A DNA stretch of 63,952 bases from Bodo saltans (taxonomy: Eukaryota; Euglenozoa; Kinetoplastea; Eubodonida; Bodonidae): assembly GCA_001460835.1 (NCBI GenBank), contig CYKH01001973.1, forward strand, positions 1 through 63,952, in the 5' to 3' direction. Position 1 is the stretch's first letter; each line of letters begins with the position of its first letter. Below the pieces are notes generated by a model. The model did no database searches. It had not been told where the DNA came from and saw only the letters and a list, made by a program, of their open reading frames with translations. A program made the position numbers and the translations under genes. Shown piece after piece: positions 10,142-20,000 of this stretch.

Positions 10142-10467
10142 ATCTCAAAGAGTAGAAATGACACGGTTTATTTTTGCTCGTCAAGTCGAGGGCAGTGAGT
10201 GTTAGGCGGATGTCTGAACAGAACAAGGAAGTAAAAAGTCACACTATCACAAGCCTTTTTATTATTCATTATTATTATCAGCTCGTGGCCAACAAGAGTG
10301 AAACGGAGGGTTTCTAAGGAAATGCGAAGGACTTTCTAAGCAAAAAAAAAGAAAAAAAGGTTCGAGTGTGTTGGTTGAACATATCTGAAATGGTTCAGTC
10401 ATTGTCCTCTTCGTTACTTTGACCCAAGGAAACATACAACTAATCTAATCAACAAGTAGCGTAAGAA
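10142..10467. other. Intergenic, two AT/pyrimidine tracts
   Basis: An AT-rich segment (10256-10281, TTATTATTATTATCAG-like) and a second pyrimidine tract ending in AG at 10427-10428 lie here. No gene seen. Confidence 0.5.
10391..10428 (+). promoter_or_regulatory. Putative trans-splice acceptor
   Basis: A pyrimidine-rich tract (CATTGTCCTCTTCGTTAC) ends in AG at 10427-10428, 40 nt before the PDH E1-alpha ATG. Confidence 0.45.
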
Positions 10468-11601
10468 ATGCGAGCCTGCCTCCGGTTGTTGGAAAAGCGT
10501 GTCGTCCCGCTGACCCCCGATGTCCCCTCGGCCCTCTACGATCCCGGGAAGGTGCCTCTGGCCCCCCTCCCCACCACTGCCACGATTGACACCGAGCAGA
10601 TGAAGAAGTCCCTCGAGCTCATGCTGCGCATCCGCCGTATGGAGACTCTGTGTGATCAGGCGTACAAGAACAAGAAGATTCGTGGTTTCTGCCACTTGTA
10701 CATCGGTCAGGAGGCCATCCCTGCCGGCATGGAGAACATCCTCAACTTCAACGATTGCATCGTGACTGGATACCGTGACCACGGCTGGCACATTAGCCGC
10801 GGCGGTACGCCCTATGAAGTCTTTGCTGAGATGTTCGGCCACCAGGGTGGTTGCAGCAAGGGTAAGGGTGGATCCATGCACATGTACAACGTGAAGAACA
10901 ATTTCTACGGAGGCAACGGTATCGTTGGTGCGCAGGTGCCCCTTGGTGCTGGCCTCGCCTGGCGATTTGCCCTTGAGAACCGTGAGGCTCCCTCGAATGT
11001 CGCAGTCGCATTCTACGGCGACGGTGCTGCCAACCAGGGACAGATCTTCGAGGCGATGAACATCGCAGCCCTCCAGAAGATCCCTATCATTTTCGCTTGC
11101 GAGAACAATCAATTTGGTATGGGAACCAGCAAGAAGCGTGCTAGCTACGAATCCGATTTCTACAAGCGTGGAGGCTACATCCCTGGTATCAAGGTCGACG
11201 GTATGAATATGCTCGCTGTTCAGGAGGGCACCCGCTGGGCCAAGGAGCACTGCACGTCTGGCAAGGGCCCAGTTGTGATCGAGTTCGACTCATACCGGTA
11301 CATGGGTCACTCCATGTCTGACCCCGATTCCCAGTACCGCTCCAAGAGCGACATCCAAAACGTGCGCAACACTCGTGATTGCATCGTTCAGATGAAGAAG
11401 TTCGTCGTGGAACAGAAGATCCTCACCGACGAGGAAATCACCGTTTTGGAGAAGACCGTCAAGAGGGAGATCGACAAGGACCTGCTCGATGCCACAAACG
11501 GCGCGAACACTGATATCAAGGAGCTGTACCGTGATATCTTGATTGGCGAGCAATTCCCCATCCGTACCTGCCAGGGCTCCGTCTGGGCCAAGGTGGAGTA
11601 A
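10468..11601 (+). CDS. PDHA: Pyruvate dehydrogenase E1 alpha subunit, mitochondrial
   Basis: 377 residues. It is the thiamine-diphosphate-binding subunit of the pyruvate dehydrogenase complex, which decarboxylates pyruvate and passes the acetyl group to E2 in the mitochondrial matrix. A short basic N-terminus (MRACLRLLEKRVV) fits an import signal. The TPP/Mg motif begins GDGAANQG at residue 184 and continues to CENNQFGMGT. The phosphorylation-loop sequence YMGHSMSDPDSQYR at about residue 278 matches the E1-alpha consensus around the regulatory serines, so kinase control is possible. RMETLCDQAYKNKKIRGFCH and YRDHGWHISRG are also typical of the family. Length is close to the usual ~380-390. E1-beta and E2 are not in the window. 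Codon use is strongly biased toward C-ending codons, suggesting abundant expression. Confidence 0.97.
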   Translation: MRACLRLLEKRVVPLTPDVPSALYDPGKVPLAPLPTTATIDTEQMKKSLELMLRIRRMETLCDQAYKNKKIRGFCHLYIGQEAIPAGMENILNFNDCIVTGYRDHGWHISRGGTPYEVFAEMFGHQGGCSKGKGGSMHMYNVKNNFYGGNGIVGAQVPLGAGLAWRFALENREAPSNVAVAFYGDGAANQGQIFEAMNIAALQKIPIIFACENNQFGMGTSKKRASYESDFYKRGGYIPGIKVDGMNMLAVQEGTRWAKEHCTSGKGPVVIEFDSYRYMGHSMSDPDSQYRSKSDIQNVRNTRDCIVQMKKFVVEQKILTDEEITVLEKTVKREIDKDLLDATNGANTDIKELYRDILIGEQFPIRTCQGSVWAKVE

Positions 11602-12107
11602 GAGGCAACAAGGTCGTTACACAATATTCGGACCCAGAACAGAACGACAAATCCTCAATCCAGAATCCCCCGTATGTGTTGTGTTAGCTAGGAGCTTTTT
11701 TGGTCGCTTTTTCAGTTGCTTTCGTGTGTGTTTTTTCCCCCGTTTAGGCAACGAGGGGCGTGAAGTCCCGTAAGAGCGGTACTCACACTCAGAGACGGGT
11801 GGCCAAGAAAAAAAGTCACGAAATTCTACAACAAAGACACACAAAGACAAGAGAAGAATCTCCAACAAGATGGTGAGACATGAAGTACCAAATCAAGAAC
11901 ATGCGGGGTTAAAAAACAGCGGAAACTCAATGAGTCAAAAAAATTGAAGAATGAGCAACCAGAAAGGCAGCAATTGAGTCGCAAAGATTCAAACTCGTTT
12001 TACTATTGTCAAAATAACTTGATCCTTGGTGGCAGCCAAAGCAGGAACAGATCGTGCCTGTTGTATTTGCTTTGTCTCAGCTGAAAGAAAAGTTAAGCAC
12101 AACACCG
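11602..12107. other. Intergenic, strong pyrimidine tract
   Basis: Pyrimidine stretches at about 11694-11745 end in AG at 11746-11747. The rest is A-rich. No gene seen. Confidence 0.5.
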
Positions 12108-13187
12108 ATGCTGGCGTCGTCCTTCGGGAGCAGCTCTATGATGGTAGGCGGCTGCGTTCGCCGGAGTCTCTTTGTGACCACATCACTTTGTGGGTCGCTC
12201 CAATCGAGCAGCAGTGATCCGATTACATCGTCGCCGCAAATACAGCACCTACTTACATCCAGAAGATGGCGCAGACCGAGTTCGAAAACGTCTCAGCGAG
12301 CTGGTGAGCGTGAGCTCGATGAGGAACAATCGAAGCGAAAGGAAGACGTTTTTGAGCACACCACAAGTGCTGCGGTGGGGCGTCCGGAAGAAGGCCAACG
12401 AGGTTTTTTAGGCCTGGGAGCAAAGCGGGGGCGCAGTATGCCGCTCAATCCACTTCTCGTTCTCAATAAAGTGGAGGACCCTGCAACCAAAAAGGTGCTG
12501 CTTGCAGTGCGAAAGTTGAAGAACAATCCCGAAACGATGCAGTTATCTGAAAATGAGCAGCAACACGTCGTGAATGCCTACGCGACAACAAGGTGGTACG
12601 CTCGTCTGTGGCAACCACTTAAGTCCCTCAACTACAAGTCACTGCGTCGTTGGAGCTACTTTGCGTCGTTCCTTTTCACAATTTGTTTTATTGGTGTCAT
12701 GTGCTGTGTGATTATGCTGTATCGACTCGAACTACTGGCATTCCAAAACTTGAGCGATGAGGAAAAGGCCGCGTACTTTGCGATTGTGATGCATATGAGG
12801 TACTCTGAGGTGCATCGTTTTGGAAAGGCGCTGTTGAAGGACACGGATCCCTATGAGATTTTACCTCACGAACACCGTACACAACTAGTGGTGCAAGGGA
12901 TGATGAAGAATGGAATGCATCAACACGACTGGGATCAATACCAACGAGAGCATTGCAAGACGACGCCGTGGCAAGAGAAGGATTGGATCCATCTTGCGTT
13001 TTGGGCGGTGATGTATTTTGGCAGAAGTGTCACCGGTGGGACATCGTTTTATCCGGCGGAATTTGGCGATACTGAACTTGTTGCTCAGGCTTCACGGCAA
13101 AAGGCGGCCGATGAAATGCTCATGTCTGCTGAACATGGTCCAGCTGTGAATCCCAAGCTGGCACAGGACAGCTCCAAATCCAAATGA
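12108..13187 (+). CDS. Single-pass membrane protein, probably mitochondrial, unknown function
   Basis: 359 residues from the first in-frame ATG (12108); an upstream GTG at 12054 is ignored. The N-terminus (MLASSFGSSSMMVGGCVRRS) is rich in Ser and Arg with no acidic residues, like a mitochondrial presequence. One clear transmembrane helix spans about residues 181-212 (WSYFASFLFTICFIGVMCC). The C-terminal ~150 residues are charged and Trp/His/Tyr-rich (HDWDQYQREH, WQEKDWIHLAFWAVMYF), which looks like a folded domain, with a possible second hydrophobic patch. Conserved-looking aromatic and His residues suggest a structured assembly subunit, but I recognise no family. A kinetoplastid-specific inner-membrane protein is the best guess. 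Confidence 0.8.
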   Translation: MLASSFGSSSMMVGGCVRRSLFVTTSLCGSLQSSSSDPITSSPQIQHLLTSRRWRRPSSKTSQRAGERELDEEQSKRKEDVFEHTTSAAVGRPEEGQRGFLGLGAKRGRSMPLNPLLVLNKVEDPATKKVLLAVRKLKNNPETMQLSENEQQHVVNAYATTRWYARLWQPLKSLNYKSLRRWSYFASFLFTICFIGVMCCVIMLYRLELLAFQNLSDEEKAAYFAIVMHMRYSEVHRFGKALLKDTDPYEILPHEHRTQLVVQGMMKNGMHQHDWDQYQREHCKTTPWQEKDWIHLAFWAVMYFGRSVTGGTSFYPAEFGDTELVAQASRQKAADEMLMSAEHGPAVNPKLAQDSSKSK

Positions 13188-13376
13188 GAATGAAAACCCG
13201 TTGTCGCCTTGTCTGCAAAGGGTCACGATGATTTTTGTAGGTTGTAACTTCCTTACCTTTTATGTGCGTAAGGCAATCACTTTTTTCCTTATTTCTTGAA
13301 GTTTCCACAAGACTGAATAGTTAGGAGGGGGCTCTTATATCGCAAAACGTTTAACAAAACAAAAACAAAAGAAGCC

Positions 13377-14243
13377 ATGCTCGAACGAAAACTTACCGAG
13401 GCTCGTCTCCGCTACAAGCAATCTATGTCGCTTAGCGCGCACTTCGATCCCGTCGCGGAGGCACCCCCAGGCCTGCAACGCCGTCGCAGCCGCATGAGCT
13501 TCTTTGAAGGCTCTCGTGTGGACCCCTCGTCATTTATTCTTACGGACATGAAATCTCCTCGCTCTGAGCACTCATTGCAGCGAACCGCATCGACACTTGC
13601 AAGGGAACGTGTGCATAAGACGAATTTCGAAGGGGGTGTGATGAACCCTTCTTTGGAGGCGAGCACAAAGAGCCGCAAAGTCACTCAACTCTCCACCCCT
13701 CGAACGAGAGCAATGGAGGAAGACGAATCCCCGCGGAGCCTTCGCAGTGGCAAGAAAATTGCGAAAGCAGACGACCCTGTAGGAGAATGGAGTGTTGCTA
13801 GTGTGACTGGTACTGGAGGCGCAGCAAGTGTCAATAATAACTCCATGGGCATGAACCACTTGCTGTCGCCTGGGAGGACCACCAACCGCAGCGAGGGGAC
13901 GAGTGCGTTGAATTCATCCCGTCGAAGCGAGGCATCACAAAGGCTTAGAACTCAAGTCAAGGTGCACATGTCTCAGCATGAGGCGAACCACATGAACACG
14001 TCTAACATCGTGCCCCCTGGAAGGAAACAAAGCCGCTGGTCTCGCAAGAAGAGCATTGATGCGGGCAAGGCTGCGTTCCTCGCAATGACGTCGCCAAAAA
14101 AGTATGGTTTCAATAAGCCGCCGATGGAGGCGCCACTTGTCACTGGTCACGGCGCCGCGCCAACTAACCTTCATCGAAAGAACTTCCCTATGGTAGTCTC
14201 AGCAAGGCAAGCAGTGCTGCCTCCTTGGGCGACGGAACGATAG
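13377..14243 (+). CDS. Basic, mostly disordered protein, unknown
   Basis: 288 residues from ATG 13377. The protein is rich in Ser, Arg, Thr and Lys, with many short basic/Ser motifs (RRRSRMSFFEG, SRWSRKKS, SPRSLRSGKK) and no predicted transmembrane segment. The first ~20 residues (MLERKLTEARLRYKQSMSL) could form one amphipathic helix. Numerous RxxS and SP sites suggest phosphorylation. No domain is recognised. The stop TAG is at 14241-14243 and the next gene, eL34, begins 300 bp later. Confidence 0.75.
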   Translation: MLERKLTEARLRYKQSMSLSAHFDPVAEAPPGLQRRRSRMSFFEGSRVDPSSFILTDMKSPRSEHSLQRTASTLARERVHKTNFEGGVMNPSLEASTKSRKVTQLSTPRTRAMEEDESPRSLRSGKKIAKADDPVGEWSVASVTGTGGAASVNNNSMGMNHLLSPGRTTNRSEGTSALNSSRRSEASQRLRTQVKVHMSQHEANHMNTSNIVPPGRKQSRWSRKKSIDAGKAAFLAMTSPKKYGFNKPPMEAPLVTGHGAAPTNLHRKNFPMVVSARQAVLPPWATER

Positions 14244-14543
14244 TACTTCTCGACGAACACATTGCCCTCCCACTCCATGTCAAACGTTTCTTCAAAAGTT
14301 TGATAACTACTTGATTTGTCCAATGTCGGGGCACGCGGGGCCTTTCCGAAGCGTAGAAGGGCCTAAACGAAGATTCGCCACACTCGCGACTCATTTGTGA
14401 TTGTATCTTACGAACTCCCAATAGTACACATTATGCTTCTTTCCGGCAATGAACTTGCGATGCTCACAGGGATTTCTTTTATCTTTCTTTGATTTCGTTG
14501 TTTGTTTGTTTGTTGACACAGCAAAACCCGTGTAGTTTCACAG
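14244..14543. other. Intergenic before eL34
   Basis: No gene seen. The 3' end carries a long T/G-rich pyrimidine tract and a strong AG acceptor. Confidence 0.5.
14473..14521 (+). promoter_or_regulatory. Putative trans-splice acceptor of eL34
   Basis: A 40-nt tract of T with scattered C and G, ending GACACAG with AG at 14520-14521, 22 nt before the canonical eL34 ATG at 14544. It supports 14544 as the real start even though the frame is later broken. Confidence 0.6.
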
Positions 14544-15108
14544 ATGGCCTGCCCTCGTGTCTCCTACCGCCGCCGTGTGCACTACGCCACCCGTAGCAAC
14601 CGAAAAAAAAAAAAAAACCTACCGCCGCCGTGTGCACTACGCCACCCGTAGCAACCGCGTCAAGTACATCCGTACCCCCGGTAACCGCCTGACCATCCAG
14701 AAGCGCGCCAAGACCTCCCAGGGTCCCCACACCCCATGGGTGCTCGGCCACAAGCGCCTCGCCGGTACCAAGGCCCTCCGCCACATCGAGGCCCGCAACG
14801 CCCCCAAGTACAACAAGACCGTCTCCCGCGCCTACGGTGGTGTCCTCTCTCACGAGCAGGTCCGCGACCGCGTTGTCCGCGCCTTCCTCGTTGAGGAGCA
14901 GCGCATCGTCAAGAAGGTCCTTGCCGCCGAGGCCAAGTACCAGAAGGAGAAGAAGCGCCGCGACCTCAAGAAGAAGAAGTCCGTCGAGAAGAAGAAGGCC
15001 ATCGCCAAGAAGGTCACCGGTCGTGTTGGTGGCAACGTCACCAAGAAGGCTGCCCCTGTCAAGAAGGCCGCCCCCATCGTCGGTGCCAAGAAGGTTGCCA
15101 AGAAGTAA
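14544..15108 (+). CDS. RPL34: 60S ribosomal protein eL34, 5' end disrupted by a 55-bp insertion
   Basis: The eL34 core is clear: YRRRVHYATRSNRVKYIRTP, TSQGPHTPWVLGHKRLAG, ARNAPKYNKTVSRAYGG, then a Lys/Ala-rich tail typical of kinetoplastid eL34. The ATG at 14544 gives the expected N-terminus MACPRVSYRRRVHYATRSNR, but a 40-bp segment is then repeated after a run of 15 A. The extra 55 bp shift the frame by one, and reading from 14544 stops at TAG 14649-14651 after 35 codons. The frame of the eL34 body has no ATG upstream of the conserved region, only a GTG at 14557. Without the 55 bp the gene would encode 169 residues, close to the family's usual size. Either this copy is a pseudogene, the strain has another copy, or the assembly is wrong. 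Codons are strongly C-biased, as expected of a ribosomal protein gene. Confidence 0.9.
14563..14657. repeat. 40-bp direct repeat flanking an A15 run inside eL34
   Basis: Copies 14563-14602 and 14618-14657 are identical, beginning CCTACCGCCGCCGTGTGCAC. Fifteen A residues (14603-14617) separate them. The pattern resembles a target-site duplication around a bare poly(A) insert, or a local assembly artefact. Confidence 0.95.
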
Positions 15109-15298
15109 ACCCGGTCTATCACGCGTTTTGCATTGAACTTCGTGTCTGAGTTTCTCCGTTTCTAAACAAAAAACCCCACGCATGTAAGTGCATTTTTTGA
15201 ATTCAATCGAGGTCGATAAGAATGTTTTGTTTCTTTTGCTGTCACACGTGCGAAGAGAATTTCATTTGGCCTCAAAACAGGCAAAAAAAGAAAAAAAG

Positions 15299-16744
15299 AT
15301 GTCTATGCATGCGGTTCCCTACACCGCTCACAGTTCATCGCCGATGAGCCAAGTCAAGGCAAATTCTGAGGAACGCCTGCGTAAGCTACCCGCTGCACTG
15401 CAGCCAATTTTTATCCGCTGTAAGCGTGTGCTGACAGACAACGAATGGGAACTGTTGACATTAGTCACACCAGAACAACGGTGCGCTGCGCTAGGGATGC
15501 AGCTTGAGGGGCAGCATGTGAATAGCATTATTGCGTACCTCCTTACCGCAACCGAACAAACACGAATTATGCGAGATGCCGGTAAGCCGCGTGTTCATGC
15601 GCGGCAAGGGTCTGCCGGTGTGCCGTCGGCCGCTCGTGGTGGTGCTACTACAAATTCTGATGCGCGGAGAAGCATATCACCATCACAACGTCAGAGAACG
15701 TCATCCCCATCTTTATCGCACAGCTCTCCTTCAACACAACAACACCAGCGACCTGTGATTCCTTCCACAATCGCGTCGCGACTTAAGCTCGCCATGGCAC
15801 CACCAGTGCTACTCCGCCAGCAACAAACAACTCAGCGACAGTCGCCAAGAGCAGGAAGTCGCAGCCCAAGCGGGAATGCAAACACTAGCAGCAGGGGGAG
15901 AGGGCTGACGCCTCCACCACAGCTACGGAGCATCGCAATGCCACGGAAAGCGTCACCTGGGCCTTCAGATCGAGTGTCAGGAGCCGCCATGGCTCGAGCG
16001 GTCTCGCCGATTGCCCCGCCTCGATTTGCTCCCGCGCAGCATCATCTTTCAGTTTCTAGTCCTCGGGGTGGGCATGTAGGCACGGGCGCCAGCAGCCCTT
16101 CCCCGCTGCATTCGTCATCCTTGTTTCCTCATTCAACTGCGTCGAAGACTGAGCGTGCACTCTTTCAGCAACGAGAAGAGTTGGCATTTACACGAGAGGG
16201 CCAGCGACAACCATCAACTCATTTAGCGTCGGCTGATCCTGGTACCCCAACAACGCCAACAGCAGCCTCGCCCCTCCGCAGGTCGCACTCACAGAGCAAT
16301 GTGCTTGCTAGGAGAGATTCTCAATCAGGCTCCTTCTCCCCGCGGGACGACGGCCGTCGAAGAGATTACCATCAGCTTGGTTCCAATGGGGCTAATCCGC
16401 GCTCAAGCCTCTCTCAGCAATCGTCGCTGAACACGCCTGCCCACTACGCGCTTGCAATGGTGCGAAACGCGTCATCTACATCGAGTGCTGGGAGAACGTC
16501 ACCGTCGACGCGGAGTGACACTGCAGCAGCGACAGGTGCTGATGGCCTGATTCAGCAGCGACTTTCTCCTGGGCGAGCAACGCGTTGGCAGTCTGACTTT
16601 GCAGCAAAACTACGTGACGTGGGGCTTGACCTCGGGTCGTGGTGCAACCTGTCTGTGAGCGAACATGACGAGTTCTTCAGCTACTGGCGTATGTCGCAAC
16701 TTCAAGTTGCGATGGTTCGCGCAGCTTACCCTGGCGTCTGCTGA
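15299..16744 (+). CDS. Ser/Pro-rich disordered protein, unknown
   Basis: 481 residues from ATG 15299, placed after an A-rich leader; the frame extends upstream only through a GTG. The N-terminal ~100 residues look folded and helical (LPAALQPIFIRCKRVLTDNE, LLTLVTPEQRCAALG). Residues about 110-420 are low-complexity Ser, Pro, Arg, Gln and Thr with dozens of SP and TP sites. The last ~60 residues return to a folded helical character (WQSDFAAKLRDVGLDLGSWC, FFSYWRMSQLQVAMVRAAYP). The Ser-Pro density suggests proline-directed phosphorylation. No named domain is recognised. It could be a cytoskeletal or mRNP scaffold; this is a guess. Confidence 0.8.
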   Translation: MSMHAVPYTAHSSSPMSQVKANSEERLRKLPAALQPIFIRCKRVLTDNEWELLTLVTPEQRCAALGMQLEGQHVNSIIAYLLTATEQTRIMRDAGKPRVHARQGSAGVPSAARGGATTNSDARRSISPSQRQRTSSPSLSHSSPSTQQHQRPVIPSTIASRLKLAMAPPVLLRQQQTTQRQSPRAGSRSPSGNANTSSRGRGLTPPPQLRSIAMPRKASPGPSDRVSGAAMARAVSPIAPPRFAPAQHHLSVSSPRGGHVGTGASSPSPLHSSSLFPHSTASKTERALFQQREELAFTREGQRQPSTHLASADPGTPTTPTAASPLRRSHSQSNVLARRDSQSGSFSPRDDGRRRDYHQLGSNGANPRSSLSQQSSLNTPAHYALAMVRNASSTSSAGRTSPSTRSDTAAATGADGLIQQRLSPGRATRWQSDFAAKLRDVGLDLGSWCNLSVSEHDEFFSYWRMSQLQVAMVRAAYPGVC

Positions 16745-17071
16745 CCTCAATCCATGGGCAACGAAGGCAGTTGAACGGCATGAGGCTTGTGTCCTTTTTT
16801 TTTTTTAAAAAATTTTTTTTTTTTGCTAGACTCTCGAGGGATCGGAGGAAAAACAAAAACTGATGCGGGTGAGCGTACTCTTTTTTATATTTTATCACTG
16901 TCACTTTCCCACTCATTCCTCATTCACCTTTCTTGTTTCGTTCAACAGAGAATCTTATAACAAGAGGCGCATTACTTGCCCTTGAAAAAGGCCTGCTTGT
17001 TTTCTTGCACCAACACAATAGCAGTCCACCCATTTGGTTGGCCAGCACGAACAAATTTTCACCGCGAAACT
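16745..17071. other. Intergenic with T12-A6-T12 tract
   Basis: A homopolymer block T12-A6-T12 lies at about 16795-16824. A second, ordinary pyrimidine tract precedes the PUF gene. No gene seen. Confidence 0.6.
16911..16948 (+). promoter_or_regulatory. Putative trans-splice acceptor of the PUF gene
   Basis: Pyrimidine-rich stretch (TCATTCACCTTTCTTGTTTC) ending CAACAG, AG at 16947-16948, 124 nt before the chosen ATG. Confidence 0.5.
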
Positions 17072-20000
17072 ATGGAATGGGAGAAAGCTGGAGCGGAAAG
17101 CAACGCCGCGCCAGGTGCTGACTGGAGCTTTAGCCCAGAAAGCCTTTTCACTGCCTCTGCTGTCGCATCTGAAGTGCAGAACGTTCGCCGTGCAGAAACG
17201 GCTCCAACAATCATGACGGAGCTCGCAGCCATGGCCGACGACGACATCCCAGAGTCTGAGGCATACCGATGCACTCAAGAATACCACAACTTTTATTACT
17301 CGCAGATGCCGAGGGATCCCCGCATGCCGATTCCCATCAAGAGCCGCAATGCAAACACAGGCAGCCAACAACCCCAGTCCGGCTCTTCGACCTCCGTTGG
17401 TAGCGGTGCCGGCAGCCAGCCCGCGACATCCCCATGGGTTGTTCAGAAATCATCGCTGACGGGAGATATTGTGTCACACCCCCACACCAGGATGACACCC
17501 GGCTCCAATCCCTACCAGCAAGTCATGCCCGGTCGCGTCGTCACGCCAGCAACCGCACAGCAAATGCTGAACGATCCTCACGCACCGATTCCCCATGGGT
17601 CGCGCGTCGTCTACGTGACAGAGCCGCCAAAGGCGGTGACGCCGTCCACAATTTATGTACTTCTTCCTGAGGGCACCGCACCCCCACCAGGGGCAACCGT
17701 GATTCACGCACCGCCTTCATTTTTATCCTCGTCGGGCGAACCGTCGCGTGTCGGGTCCGGTGTGTCACATTTGGTGTCTGCTAACGGTCAAATATTGATT
17801 GCTACCACACCATCACCCCCAAACCAGTTTCACTCTATTCCTCACATCGTCGCTGGGCCCCATCCGTCCCAAGGACCATCGGTCGTCATTGGAGTTCGAG
17901 CACCACCAAACCATCCACTCGCTCCTACGCCTGGTATGCAATACCGTCCCACACAGCAGTTCGCCCCGCCATCACATCACTCCCCTAACAGCAACGGCGG
18001 CGGTGCTGCAGGCGGCGGCGGCGGCGGTACGGCAGCACCGATTGTAAGGCATCCATTGCTGCAGCAATACATCGACACCAAGCTCACAGCCGACTGGAAC
18101 GTGAGGCTGATTGTCGGTCACATTCCACACTTCTGCCGCGACCAAGATGGGTCCCGTTTCATCCAGCGTCAGCTCGACGAGAGCGGTGAAAACGTTCCTC
18201 ACGTTTGGAATGAGGCGTTCCCCATTGCACTTGAACTCATGTGTGACGTCTTCGGCAACTACGTCATTCAGAAACTGTTTGAAGTCGCAGACGAGGAACG
18301 CCGCATCAAGCTGGTGGGGTTGTTCCGCGGCAACGTCATGAAACTTAGTATGCAAACTTACGGATGTCGTGTGCTACAGAAGGCGTTCGACTCCGTACCG
18401 TCAAAGCACGTGGATTTTGTCGCAAATGAACTCCAAGGAAAGGTCGCTGCCTGCGTGTTTGACCAAAATGCCAATCATGTTGTCCAAAAGTGCATCGAAA
18501 AGTTGGCCTCAAAATGCCAATTTGTTGCGGATGAATTCCTAGCAGACCTTCAACGTTTGGCCTGCCACGCGTATGGCTGCCGTGTGCTGCAGAAGCTTTT
18601 CGAGGCTTGCTACTACAGCGAGGCGCGTGGAGTTCAAAATCCTTACGCTCCTACAGATCTCACGGAGCTGCTCACAACTGTTTTCACCAAACTGGATGAG
18701 CTTGTCGTCAACCAGTTTGGTAATTACGTCGTGCAGCATGGAATGATGAACTGCTCCTCCGCATTGCAAGCTAAGTACATCGACAGGATTTCACCACAAG
18801 TGTTCGTGCTGTCGAAGTCGAAATTTGGGTCGAATGTCGCAGAGAAAGCAGTAGAATTAGCATCGGAAGCACAACGTGGCATTATCATTGATGCGTTGAT
18901 TGGGGACAACAACAACAACGTGGCCAGCCCCTCGTCCCCAGCGAGATCCGCTTCAGGTGAACCTCCTTTGGTGTCTATGATGCGTGACCCTTTCGCGAAC
19001 TACGTCGTTCAGAAGCTCATGGATCGTAGCAGCCCTGATCAACAGACACGTATGGTGCACGTCATTTTGCCGCACGTGGAAACCATCGCACAGGCCACCT
19101 TCGGAAAGCACCTTCTCACCAGAATGGACAAGATGGGTCTTTTACCTCCAGCTGTCGCAGCTGCCGTGCTGACGACGAAAGAGGGTTCTCCTGCTGCTGG
19201 TGGAAATACAAAAAATCAACCACGCGGGGACAAGAAGAAATCGGAGCGTACCACTTCCGCGACGACCCATTCCGCATCGTCGTCTGTTCCTACTAAAGGC
19301 CGCCAATCAGCAGTTTCGCCTGCGACTGCGGCACTGCAATTGTCGGCTGGCAGTGATGCCGCGAAAGCGTCGCAGACCAAGAGTAGCAAACGCACGCATC
19401 GGCGACAACGGTCTACTGCGTCATCCGGTGCAAGCACAGGAACTCTCAGCGCCAAGCCAACTCCCGGAACGTCGCCTGCAACGTTGAGTTTGTCACCGCC
19501 TAGCCACTCGCTGGGAGGGGGTGCTGCTAATGTGGTGTCCTCGTTGTCGTCGTCTGCTGCTGCTGCAGGCCCAATCGCACCTCGTGTGATGCAGCACATG
19601 CCTTATCGCAGCCCCACCACCGATGTGATTGCACAACAACAAGCGCGCCACTCGCAGGACACGTTTTCGTTAGAAGGAGCAGCACCGTTTCAGCAAACAG
19701 CCCCTCAACAGCAGCAGCCTGCGCTGTCATACAACCGTCCTGCGCCGCAACAGCAGCATCAGCAGCCCACTCACGCCCAACACCCTCTGCAACAGCAGCA
19801 GTATCCTCAGCAGCATTATCAAGCACCCACGCAGCATGCAACGTACGCCCCTCACCAATCCCAATACCAACCTCAACAACAACAACAACAGCATTCCTAC
19901 TCTGCCCCCACAGCAAACTATCAGCCCGCGTACCAGCAGCAATACCCCCAACAGCAGCAGCAGTCTTACGGAGGTGGTGGTGGTACGACACCATCGCAGT

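Noticed and set aside
10414-11250. 278-codon antisense ORF opposite PDH E1-alpha
   Set aside because: Same shadow effect of biased codons on the + strand gene; no recognisable domain.
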